DNA from: Leptasterias polaris
Lineage: Eukaryota > Echinodermata > Asteroidea > Forcipulatida > Asteriidae
Assembly: GCA_037783415.1 (NCBI GenBank)
Contig: JAZGTN010000042.1
Span: 2,658,001-2,722,000 of the forward strand
Direction: 5' to 3'
Length of the DNA stretch: 64,000 nt
In this document: positions 49,621-62,100 of the stretch, piece by piece
Layout of the letters: every line of letters begins with the position of its first letter
How positions within the stretch are numbered: the stretch's first letter is position 1
Made by a program: the position numbers and the translations under genes
Notes under the pieces: generated by a model
Told to the model about the DNA's origin: nothing
What the model saw: only the letters and a program-made list of their open reading frames with translations
Databases searched by the model: none

Positions 49621-50371
49621 CCCTTTCAATCCCATTGTCGAGTTTACTCGACCACGCGCAGTGTAATGCTTTCTTACCATTGTCGAGTTTACTCGACGTT
49701 AAAAGCCGCGGTATTTGGGGAAAAAACCGTGGTGTTTGGGAGCCTGTATTTATTTTATTTAGCGCCCTCTGTTGTTGAACCTTATATGGACTGGTAGCTT
49801 GTTTACCATGCTTTACAATGGTGTGTGTTGTATAGGGGGTCGCCATTACGATTTTCCGAGAATAACAACATTGCATGCAACAGTACGTCCAGGTTTTCCC
49901 GGCAAATAATCACCAGCATAGCTGTTCGTTACCCAGAGGTTTTGGTTGAAATATTTGTCAGTAGAAACTCTGAATTGGAATCAGAATATCTCAAGAAGAA
50001 CCTAGTGAATATTCGGATGAAACTCGTGATGTTTCGTTGCAAGGCACGTCCGATGTTGACAACAATCCTTACGATATACCAGTAGCTGGACCGAGCACTT
50101 CAACGCCGTGGTCTTGGGCGTGGGCTCGGCGGGCCTCGACCCATTCGTGCTGACTGAGGTGGCAAAGCACATGAAGATAATATAAATTGGACATCTTATG
50201 AAAGGTCATTTCATAAGCTACAAATTGTATATGTACAAAGTTTTTCCACTAAAGTACGTCTTCACAAAGAAAATAAAGATTGGAAAAAGTGAACACTGCA
50301 CGTTGCTTTTTGTGTGAAAAAATGCGGTACACAGCAGCGTGACCCCTATAAAAAATGTGGTATTGAAAGGG
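49621..50371. mobile_element. piggyBac-type non-autonomous element
   Basis: TTAA flanks both sides (49617-49620 and 50372-50375). The termini are perfect 10-bp inverted repeats CCCTTTCAAT / ATTGAAAGGG, which fits piggyBac ends and the TTAA target. Near the left end a palindrome GTCGAGTTTACTCGAC occurs twice (about 49637 and 49682), a likely transposase-binding repeat. The middle (about 49960-50110) encodes an acidic stretch with YSEDETRDVS and NPYDIPVAGPSTST in shifting frames, reminiscent of a transposase N-terminus. The catalytic part is absent. Confidence 0.85.
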
Positions 50372-50375
50372 TTAA

Positions 50376-51005
50376 CAAACTTGTAATAGATATTTTATTA
50401 CGGTTAACAGAAATTAATATTATGTATCATGCACATCTGTCTTGTTAATGGACAATGTTAAAGGGGAGACAAGCCCAAGCACTGTGCTGTGCAGTGTCCT
50501 AGATCGGAAGGCGCTGGTGAGGGCACAAAATATTTTGTCCACTCTGTAATTAAATTTGACCCGTTAGGAGCTACTTATTTCATTTCATGAATATTCCAAT
50601 TTGGAGCACTGGAGGGATTTGGAGGACTTCATGAAAATGAATAGAACTTTGATGTCCAAACTCAGAACCCCAAAAATGTAACAGCAATTGAATATATGTG
50701 ATCTAAAGTTAGATCTGTAGCTTAGTATCAGATAAAATTATAGATGGAACAAAAGTAAAAGACCTCATGTAAATGAGGCTTCTTATGCTGCTTAAGAGAG
50801 AGATTATTTATTTGTGATGTATTTTTATAATCTGCAAATCTGTACAGTCATGTATCTTTGCTAGTATATTGACGAGAGCACTGACATCATATACACATTT
50901 ACTTGAAGCTGTGTGGTGCATTCCAATGGATTTTGGTTGGGACAAACTTGTACGTGACTATTTTGTACTGCTAATTTGATTTGGTCATTTTATTTTTGTA
51001 TACTA
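50376..51005. other. Spacer, nothing recognised
   Basis: AT-rich non-coding sequence between the piggyBac-type element and the orphan exon copy. I see no gene, RNA or repeat in it. Confidence 0.4.
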
Positions 51006-51400
51006 AATGGAGTGGACACCAATGGGGCTGCTATTTACCTTGTTGATTATTTCTGACTCTATAAGATCTGATGACTCTGATAAGAACACTTCATCACAGT
51101 AACCTTTGTGAGTAGCAACTTTGGCTTTTGTCATTGGTTTCGTCATATCACCAACCCTGTTATTTGAAAGTCAATTCAACCATACAAAGAGACTATAATG
51201 AGTGTTTGATTAGCCTGCCCGGGTCGACCCAAGTGTGCCGAGTAAGCCTCCAACAAGAACTAACTGAACGCCAACTTCACCAATGCGTCTTGGGAGAGCT
51301 GACCCAGACTTCTTTCATTGTGTGCTTTACATCCAAAAATGTAACTATTCTCATGGTAGAAGTGCAACTTTAATTTATTTTACAGTTGGCACCATGCGTG
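51006..51400 (-). pseudogene. Orphan copy of the sixth coding exon of the coactosin-like gene
   Basis: It parallels 29513-29930 over the exon and both intronic flanks. The donor side (CTATTTACCTTGTT) and acceptor side (CCAACCCTGTTATTTG) are conserved. A deletion inside the exon removes about 22 bp (CATATACAGTAACATGAGCTGG in the parent) and shifts the frame. Because flanking intron is included, it arose by DNA duplication and not retrocopying. The neighbouring coding exons are absent. Confidence 0.85.
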
Positions 51401-51604
51401 CTTTTGCGTTTTCACAAAGTGCCAAAAAGTTTGACCAAAAATATTTCATGAAAGGCAAAAAAACCTGGAATTATGTTTTCATTAAAGTACAACAAAATGT
51501 TCATTAATCTTTAATTAAACACATAACAGAATTTAAAACAGATTTGTATGATTTAGGATATCTACTTTCCTGATATGTAAAATTTCCAAGATTAAATGGC
51601 AAAC

Positions 51605-51905
51605 AGTCTACCAACCAGTAATTTCAAAAAGGTAGAGGGTCATACGGGTTGGTTTTTGTCAACGTAATGCTGATTCTTTTGCAAAGTAATTAAGAAAGAT
51701 ACAATGAAAGTTTCAGCTGCGAAAAAGTGTCTACACTGGTGAGAAACAGCAAAAAACTGTGTGATGGTGTTTTCACAATAACTTTGAATCCATCCACTTT
51801 TAGCGAGATGACAGTGGGTACCATCCACATTAATACTGATTTCTAATCAATGGGGGCAGAGGAGATAATTTCACAGGATGCTTACTATCACTACCATATT
51901 TATAA
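51605..51905 (-). repeat. Dispersed repeat, copy 2
   Basis: Reverse-complement relative of 34890-35300, sharing TAAGCATCCTGTGAAATTA, GGTACCCACTGTC, TCGCTAAAAGTGGATGGATT and CAGCATTACGTTGA. It lies 200 bases from the orphan exon. Confidence 0.65.
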
Positions 51906-53166
51906 CAAATCAGCTTTCATATAGAAAATTACACAATTTTTTCGGGGTCAGTATATGACCCTATATTTAACTTCAAAAGCTGTTTTCAGCAAACCGAAAT
52001 GTTTGGCTGTAGGGGACTTTTTGGCACTTGCTGACAAATGTTAATATGAGAAAAGTATCAATATGTACCAGTTAGATTGATACTCGACACATACTTTACA
52101 CCAAGTAAGTTTTTAATAAAGAAATAAAAACATGGAGAATAAAACCACATTTACAAAGTCTTGTGTTTGAAAAGTTTGGTTCTATGGCTTTATTAACCCC
52201 CATATTACACAATTGTTAACCAAGTAAAGCATACAAAAATAAAGTTTTAAAAACATATTTTGCACATTTGAACACCATACAATTAACATTTAGCACTGCA
52301 AAGCAATTTTTCTCTTATAGTGTGCATCCTTACCACAAATGATATAAATCTACCCAATTTATACTGTATTTATATACAGTACATAGTCATGATTAATACC
52401 AGTAACCCAGACAAATCTGCAATAACTTAAAGGAAATTCATTTGGAACACTTGAAGGCACTAGTAATACATGAACCTGCATTAGTTGAGTATTGTCTTCC
52501 TGGCCTGTGGTCGAGTGTAAATTTTCAGTCCTGAAATTCATTGTGCTTTAAAGACAAATCTGTAGACAAACCAGCTTTACTTCCTATCCCTCTATAGCTG
52601 TAATTCAATTATCAATCACTTTTTGTTTCTTTTTACAATGTACTAACTAGCTAAAAACTATAGCACCAAGCTTTTGGACAGCAACCATGGTGAAAACTCA
52701 ATGTTAATCCAATTCAGTTGTTGACACTTCATTTGAAATAAAATTGTATTAAAAAAAGTACAGACACTAAGCGTCATGTAATTCTTGTATACAATTGTAT
52801 TTTACAAAGAGGTGTTTCTTTTTACTTGTGTAATGCAATAATTGTTTTCACACGAAGTTAAATCTCCATAAATTGACAGCATCCATTCCAAATGAGAAGT
52901 TTGATTTATGTCCTGAATTCTTTTGCATAGCTAACCATCTATTTTCTATTTTGTCTATAAGTTGTATGAATCTTATTCATTTAATCCTAAAAAGTAGGTT
53001 CTTAAAAAAATGTCCTTTTGTCCACGTTGATGTAATCTACATTATGGTTTTTATAGTAAAAGGCGAAATAAAAATGATATTAAAAAGAAGATTATGAGTT
53101 CATGAAGTAAAAACCAAGTGTCCAGTACTGGTTAGTGATGGTATGAGTTATTGCGTCATCACTTAA
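51906..53166 (-). other. ITIH-like 3' untranslated region and spacer
   Basis: A-rich and T-rich non-coding sequence after the stop at 53169-53167. A minus-strand AATAAA lies at 52194-52189 and could end the transcript. No other exon is seen. Confidence 0.4.
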
Positions 53167-56100
53167 TTACATTGTCCCAAAGAGATCAGATATAAGATAG
53201 TCTGTATAATGGCCTTTGATTATTCCATCTGAACTATCATGAGATGCCATCCAACAACTGACTCTCTTCTTACGTACATCATTGTTGCGAGATCCTCCAT
53301 GTACTTTGATATGGCGCCCTCGTATGACAAGTTCACCCTTCTGTCCATCATGTGGTTGCCTGTTGCTGACCCCAGAGACTTTGTCTGTGGTGGATACATG
53401 CACTTTGGTATGCTGGAATTGACCTTGATGGGAAAAACAAAAATTAACGTGATCTGTTACGAAATGTCTTATAAATATTATTGACAATCAGAAGTGAACA
53501 GAGTTATGTAAATATGCTCTATTACATAGTGCCCTGCATGGTTCCTCTCTTTACCTGCACAAAGGTTAAAAAAGGGACCATTACAGTTAGTACATTTATT
53601 CTAATGAGCTTGTTTGACCAATAGTTTATGTTCAAATTTGTAACAATTAACCTGCTTCATCAGGATTAACAATGTGATATTGCATTACATGCATGTAAAA
53701 CATAGCCTTGTAACGACCAAATCTTTAGATTTCTATTTGTGGTGCACAGAGTCTGTAAACCTCTCCAATGTAACATCCTGTGTATTCACTCTAAGAGATT
53801 ATACAGTGACCTGACTTTTAGGATTTGTCAATATCGTATAATCCCACCCCTCAACACATTTTCATAAATTCAACAGCAGCAAATTTTCCCCAAATTTCAT
53901 TGATCCAAGAATTCTATTAGTTTTTTCTTTTCAGACAAAGCAAGGCCAATTTGAACTGATTTTGTTTGTTTGAATCTTGATAAATAAATCCTGTGTTATA
54001 TTCAACGTGTATCTTACCAATAAGTCCCTGTGCTCCATCTGAGAGCCCACTACCATCATTCATAAAGAAGCCCATGAAGCTAGGTTTCTCTTTATTAGAA
54101 GGTGGCATCTTGTGTCGAATAACAGTGAATCCAATATGCTTGCCCAAAGTAACCGTTGCCTGTCGACCATCTACAGCAATTTGGAGTGGACCTAGTTGCA
54201 GGGTTGTCTTACGCCCCCATTGAATGCTATGATTAATATTGATGGTGATAGTAGATGGAGTAAACCACATCTCATAGACTCCTTTACTCTTTGGTGGGGA
54301 GTAGATGGCACCTATTTCACCGATGTATGTTCGCTTCTTTTGTTTGCTCTTCGGTGACGATTTAGCTATGATTTTACCGTTGATGAACAGACCTGAATGG
54401 AAAAATGTGAAATTTATGGACAGTGGGTGAGTTTTTATAAAGGAACTTCACTTTATATTTTCAAAGAAAAAGGATGAGATACAAGTTTTCTTACTACTTT
54501 AATCTGATTTCCTTTTTTTTTTTTTTCTTCACTCGGTGAAATTGTTTTTAAACAGCCTGAAAACGTTTATAAAAGCAATACCATATAGGCCCCCCAATTG
54601 TTTTCATGTTACAGTTTGTTGTTTTAAATTTCTTATTGCATTTTCTGCAAATAGTTTTGATAAATCTATTTTCTAATAAAAAAAAACCCCAAAGGTAGGC
54701 CATCGGTTGTTTGACATCACCACTGATGTCACACATACATAATAGATTTATGGGCCAATTTTTGACAGAAAGAGCTTGTATTTGATATTCTTCTCTGTAC
54801 TAGTATGTTTAAACATCAATTAGTATATATCATGTTTATTTTTTCAAAGTGAATAGTATCAGCAGAACAAAACTAAACCTTAATGCATTTTAATGTAATG
54901 ACTGACATACCTCTTCTTTTATCTTTGACCAAGCTGAATACATCATCAGCATGTCCATTGATGTCAAAGCACAGTGACACATTGCTCTTGGGAACATTCA
55001 CTACAAAGTGAGGATCTCCATCTGGGGGTAGATGTTTAGACCAATGTAGCGTTATAGGTAACTTGTGTACAGGAACTGAGTTATAAACTCTCTCTCTGTA
55101 TGTACATGACTCAGCTAAACTACTGGCTCAGTCATAGATTCATACACAAAAACCACTTGTAGAATTTGCAGAACATTTTATAGTTTTGTGCGGTAATACA
55201 ATTTAAGAATGCAGAGGCTTGTTAGCTTTATGAACTGTAGAAGTAAATAAGCTGAAATAGTGACTAGGAAACTCATTCTGGGGAAATAACAATCTGATTG
55301 AATCATGTAATGGACCAAGTATACCATGTATACTGGATGTCCTTAAGATGCGATGTTGTTATGCTCAGCTTTTATATTGCCAATCTGCAAATAAGCTTCC
55401 ATACCCCCCCCCCCCCCCCCCAAAAGGAATACCCATGTAATGTTAGTTATGCCTCCCAGGTTTTTTTTGCTGTCTTATCTTCATTTTATATTAAGTAACA
55501 AACCACAAGGGAATCTCACTGGATGAATTTTATTTCAATTATAGGGTTTAAAAAAGAGAAGTGACTGGAATGGAATTTGAGCTCATTCAACTGTAACTGC
55601 AGGGGATCACACCAAAGTTTATGATTATGTACAAAGAAACTTGACTGGATTGGGAGTTGAATCTGCCAACTGAGCTATCTAGCCCTAAATGCAATCAGAA
55701 TGTTCATATTAATGTTAGTTTATGATCTGAAGGTCACATGCGACTTCTATATGCACAAATAGTTAATTCACACAAGAGCCAGTGGCGTAACTAAGGGCCC
55801 CCAATTGATGTATGTGCCTCCCCCCTCCCCCAATTTGAAATCTGGACTTTTATAATTTGAATTTTCCAGAGTAAAATGTTACATTTTATAAGCTTTAATG
55901 TGATAATTTTGATGTTATGAACAAAAGTAAATTACATATAAAAGGTGGTGAAAGGGGCTTGTTTAAGAAAAAGGCAAACGAAAACTTGACGAGAAGTGTT
56001 CCCCTAGAAAGAAATGGCGCACCCCCTTGTTCCCCCTAAATGTTTACCCTTATTACAGCACTGACAAGAGCCCATGATATATTGTTGATACAACTGTTGT

Positions 56101-59100
56101 CTATCATTTTTGGTACTTTTGCACTACAGTCACTCAGCAATTTAAATTATTTTCTCTTATTAACTAGAGAACAGAATATATGCCACACATACCAACACCA
56201 GTAGAATCATCTCCTCCTCCTCCATTGTCTACAGGCTCTTCAGGCCGAGTACTTGTTGGAAATGGACTCAATGCTATACTCAGACTATCTCTGATTTCGG
56301 CTGGTAGCTGACGATCCCATACCCTCATGGCTGCAGGGCCTCGTACTGAACCTAACTGCTCTCCTAGGGTCATCCTAGTGTAGGGATTAAGGTAAGCATA
56401 CTGTAGGGCTGTATCTGTGATATCACGCTGGAGCCCTGGTGTAGGATTGACTGTTAGATCTCTCTTACGTTGAAGTGTTTGGATCATGACGTATGCCCAG
56501 ATACGTTCTATCAGGTCATCAGGAATGGATGGACTCAAAAGCACACGAGATGAAATCTGATAATGATAAATAATTTCAGTATGTTCAATCTTTTCAGTGG
56601 GATATTAGGTACCGGTACATGACTTTATAAAAGTGTACACAATTCTATTTAAAGAATTTGCATTATATATGCCAACCAGCTATTATAGTACATAGTATGC
56701 GTACACTGTAGAAAAACGTGCTTTCAGAAATATGTACAACACAAATTGCACAATTTGGCTAATGTCTTTGTATTGTTGAAAACAAAGTTGGTAAATTCAA
56801 TTATGCTGAAAATCTTATCAGCATGTGATATGGAATGAATGCAATATTCCCAAATTGGCCAATATTTACGTAAGTCGTGAGCCCTGTGTGCTTTGCTAAT
56901 GTGAAGTCAGCATCGTAAATGGTGATTTACAAAAGTGTTGGCTATTTTTGTTGTAGCTTTAGAAGGTCCATAGAATGTAGATGTGGATCACCAGCTAATA
57001 ATGACTGTGTAGAATGTTGGTCACTGAAATATTACACCAATAGATTTTTTTGAACTGATTTGAATTCAGTAACATTAACGAATGTATTTATACTATACTT
57101 GAAATCAGTAAACTGAGCTGGCAAATACCAAGTATGAGTATTTGGCATTCTCTGAATACAGTTAACGATCTGTTTACCCTTTCCTGTAAATTCCCCATTT
57201 TGTTAATATTTGACTAATATACTTACAGCTGTATTTGTGTCAGTCGCCAGGGAGATTTCTTCACTTGCTGTCTTTCCATAAACAAATGACCGGAGAACAT
57301 GACTAGATAGTCGAGTCTCATCCAACTTGCCAACTACCACAATCTCTGACCCGTTGAAGTAGTTGGGGAAGAATCTGCCACTCAGAGTATTGGGCACCAC
57401 ACCCTCTGAATAATAGAATTGTACATCATACAATAATGGTGTAGCAACCTCTTCATAGAAGCCTTCAAGAAGCAGACTTGCATCGGCTCGCTCAGGTATC
57501 CGTCTAGCTACACCGTGATTGTTTAGAGCCAGACGATTTAAGAACTCAAAATCAGCATCTTCTCCAAACGCGAGGCAGAAGAGTGAGTAATCCCCATTGA
57601 TTGCATCCTGAACATTACGCTCTATTTCCTCAGTGTCTGTTTCTCCATATGTTGGTTCACCATCAGTTAGCACAATGATCATTGAGATCACTTTCTCTTC
57701 TCCCCTTAGTTTCTCTCCTTCTCGTCGTAGCATATTCACACCTTCTAGAATGGCACGATTCAAGTTGGTGGCTAAAATGAACATAAAGGGGAATGATACA
57801 TATAAATGCAAAGACTTGCAAGAAAATACCTCAAGTTCCAGAAATTGCTAATCTAAGAGATTTTGAGAAAATAGTAGGAAAATTATTAAGAAACAGAAAT
57901 GCATTATTTTCTTTCATATGTTAAGATGGGAAACATTGGAAAATGTCAATTTGGTCCGATACCTTTGCTTTGACCCTCTTGTTCGAGTGGAAGTAGGTCA
58001 AATGTTTCGGTCATTTGCAGCCGCTATGGGCATTTTGGTACGCTATGGTCTCTAAAGGGGTGTCTTACCATCTACTTCTTGTAGATCATCTACATATGTC
58101 TTGGCATATTCAATATTGGCATTTGAAGCTTCCACCATACGATACCGATCCAGAAACTCGACTTGGTTAGAGAAGGGTAAGATATTGAACTTATCCCCAA
58201 TGGTGATTTCATCCAGGATTGTTTTGAGTGCACCTTTAACCTGTGTCAGCTTGGTACCTTCCATAGAACTACTAATATCGATTACAAAGATGATGTGTTT
58301 ACGAAGAACAGCAAGACCACTCGGAGAGAAAAACTGAACAAAGTAGTTATTCAGCACCTGCATAGAGGAAAAGATTCACAACATGGTGACTACAATCACA
58401 TTGTTTTGAAGTATCTTTAAAAATAGAAATGTGTTCTATGCTTTGATCTCTACAACTTGGTTACAGCTAATCTGTTTGTTAGAGTGTCACTGAATGGCTC
58501 TGATAAGCATCTTATCAAACATGAAAGCGCTTAAAACTGATAACTATTCTCAGGATCATTGCATGAAGTTTTACTCCAAGCAAGTGAGCTTTGAACAAAC
58601 TAAGTTATCGCCATGAAATTATAACGATTACAAAGCAATTAATTAACATACCCAGTTTAAGCGTCTTACCTGAATATCTCCAGCATCAGTTCCATGATTG
58701 ACATCATACTCCACAACAAAGTCTCCCATAATACCATCTGCACTGAGCTGCTGTTGTTGTTGTGTAGTTGGCTGGTACGCTAATTGCCATTTATAATTAC
58801 TGATTCGTTTCATAAGGTGTGGATACTGAGCAGGACTATTGATTAATGAACGATCCATCAGGTAGGCATTGGTTGTACGTACACCCTGTGGCTCTGTAAT
58901 ACTCACTGCTATATTCATGTCATCTACAACCTGTACAGTCAAGGATCAATTCTATTTCATTCAAATAATACATTTTCAAAACTTGATTTAAAAAGAAATC
59001 TTATGAAAATATTAACACAAAAATTAGTTAGTGGCCAAACGTTTCAACCCTAGCAGAGTCTTTCTCGAAGGCTAAATGACAACACAAATATATTCATGAC

Positions 59101-62100
59101 ACTCCAGATTTCCTGTGTATTTCTCAGGTATTCAGAAGCAGGTCCCCAACACAGCTATCATCGGTACTTTTGATGTATCCTCTTTGTACACCAACATCCC
59201 CGAAGATGAAGGGACTGCTGCCTGCTCCTCAGCCCTGTTCTGTCACCGCCCATTTCTGACATTGTATCCCTCATGCAACATGTTCTAACCAAAAACAACT
59301 TTTCTTTCTTGGGTAAGAATTTCCTAAGGGTACTTGTCACTGCAATGGGTACACATATGGCACCTTCAATAGCCTGCCTATTCATGAGTCAACTTGAACA
59401 GCGCATGTTGGCGTCTGCCCCGTGCCGTCGCTGGGTCTGGTGGTGCTATATCGATAACATTTTTTAAAATCTGGACTAGTGATGAAGCAAGCCTCACAGC
59501 ATTCATTAACCACATTAATTCCTTCCACAGGACCATCAAATTCACGAATGAATACTCGACCAAGGACACCCACTTTCTGGATGTCAAGGTTATAAAGACA
59601 AATGATGGCCTAATCACAGATCTCTTTGTTAAACTCACGGATAAACACCAATACCTACACTCTACCAGCTGTCACCCCCGACACTGCAAAACCAGCATAG
59701 CCTACAAACAGGCCCTCAGATTCCGTCGAATCTGTTCTAATGATTCTGATTTTTCCACCACTCACAGGAACTTAAGAAACACCTTGCTTCCAGGGGGCAT
59801 AGCTCCCTAGCAGTCCATCGAGCGATCCAAAAAGTCAAGGCTCATTCTAGGGAGTCAGTACTCTCCAAAGGACCCAAGCAACAACAGAGTTCCCAGGGGA
59901 AAGTTCCTTTTGTTGTTACTTTTTACCCCTCACTTCCTCCCATTCGTAAAATAACCAGTTCTAACCATCAGATCAGCTTCAATGTGTAGTACAGGAAGAA
60001 CCCATAGTTGCCTACCGACGCCCACCCAGTCTCAGGTCCCCCCCATTAATGATGATGTTAATCCCCCTTTGGCACAGGGTACTTTTAGGTGTTCCAACAC
60101 ATCCAAATGCATCATTTGTAGACAATACATCAGGGAGTCGGACTCCTTTACCAGCCATACTGGTGGTACCACCCATAAGACAAGGGGTCATGTCACCTGC
60201 ACCACCACTAATGTTATCTATTTAATATCTTGCAGAGTCTGTGGTGTTCAATATATAGGTGAAACAAGAACTACACTCTAGAAGCGTTTCTACGGCCACA
60301 GATCCACAGTCAACACCCAAAAGCTGGATACACCTGTAGGACACCACTTCAATCTTCTAACATGAATTTACAGGGCATTGAGGCACTAAGTAACCACAGA
60401 GAGACTGTTCGTCTGAGTAGGGAGAAACTGTGGATAAGGCGCCCCCAGACCATTCAACCCCATGGTTTGAACATCCAAGAAGGAAATAACTAATAACCTT
60501 TTGTCTTTGCCTTCTCCTTTTCCCCCACAGATATCCACATTTTTAGTCTGCCTTATTTACTAATTATTTACCTTTTCTCCCTTATCCAACCTTCCATTTT
60601 GTCCTTTGTGTTTCCAGCTTCTTGTGGTCAAGCCAGCCCTTCCCTCCTTAACCCCCCCCCTGCTTTTTCTGAATGCTTTCTGCTTCTCTCTCTCTCTCTC
60701 TCTCTATTCATGTATTTCCACTTGACTGCTCTTGTTACACTTGTATACATGTTTATGTGTGTTGTGTTGTCATTTAGCCTTCAAAAAAGACTCTGCTAGG
60801 GTCGAAACGTCAGGCCACTAACTAATTTTTGCATTTATACTACAGGTCCTTTTGGTTGGTAAGCAGTTTTTAACAGCTAATTCTATTTTCCCGAAAATAT
60901 TAACAATAACACTGTTCCATCAATAAGTAACTTAAATTCAGGTTTATGTTTCTATAAAAAAACAAACATGTAGTTACGTTAGAGTTTTAACTGTAAGCAA
61001 ACTGCTGGGAACTTTTTCTACCTGTTCCTAAGAAATTGCTACAGGCCTCAGTGTTTTAACTTTCTTTCATGGGGAGTGAAAATAGTATAACTTGTAAATA
61101 GTACAGTATATTTGTTTGTCCGTTTTTCGCCATATGTAGAAAGCAAGTCTAGACCTACCTGTCCAGGATAGAGGCCAAGGTGTTGTTTGAACATGCCCCG
61201 TCGTCTTGGTAACAGGATTTGGTAAGTTAGAGAAAAGTCTGCTGTATTACCAGGTTTAAGGTTGACGGCCATTACAAACACTTTACTTTGTGGATCACTG
61301 TGGGAAATAATGAATATGCGATCAGTGTTAGAGGTTCCGTCAATCTTTTCTTGTTCCATCACGTACTGTATTTAAATCCCCTTTTCTTATAAAATTGAAT
61401 AACCACTCCTTTGAGATTCTGGGGCAATGATCATCAAATCAAAAGAATTTTTTTTAAAATGAGCTAAAGCAATTTTTTTGAACAATCTCAAATCTAAAAT
61501 AATGTTATGATTCTCCATAATAATTAACTTTTAAATTATAGTCAGTTGAGTGTATAAATTATAGGGAGTTGATATATCTTACAGTTCTGTAATGAAGGCA
61601 CCACCCTGTGAGATTTCTAAGTTGCCACGATGTAATGTGATATTCTGACTCTTCTCATCTGCTACACCATAGTACGTCTTGCCATCCACATTCCTATGGA
61701 AACAAATTCGACATTTCAATTTCTTCTAATGTGTAGGCAAAAGATAACAAATGAAAAGTGTATATTTCCACATATCTTCTTGATTGTATTCACACTGTGA
61801 AAAAAAAAAAACCAAAACACACAATTGTTGTACACATTAGGTATTTCTGTAATACTCTGCCTGTTATAACTTTCATATTGAATCAAATAATGCTCATGTG
61901 ATCATTGGTTGTTTGTGCAAACGTATTTTGTTGAACTTGACGATTGAGAATGTGCATACAAATTAAAGTTGGTGACGTATGCTGGTAGTGGAATCTTCTG
62001 TCTAAATACAGCCCAACCAGCTTGGCTTCCAGAATTCTCCAATGTAGAACTGATGGTGGTGGTAGCAAATCTCAGCACAATCTGAGAGTCGATATTCAAG

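Noticed and set aside
53239..53484. Plus-strand frame over the last ITIH-like exon
   Set aside because: It is the shadow of the conserved minus-strand ITI_HC_C exon.
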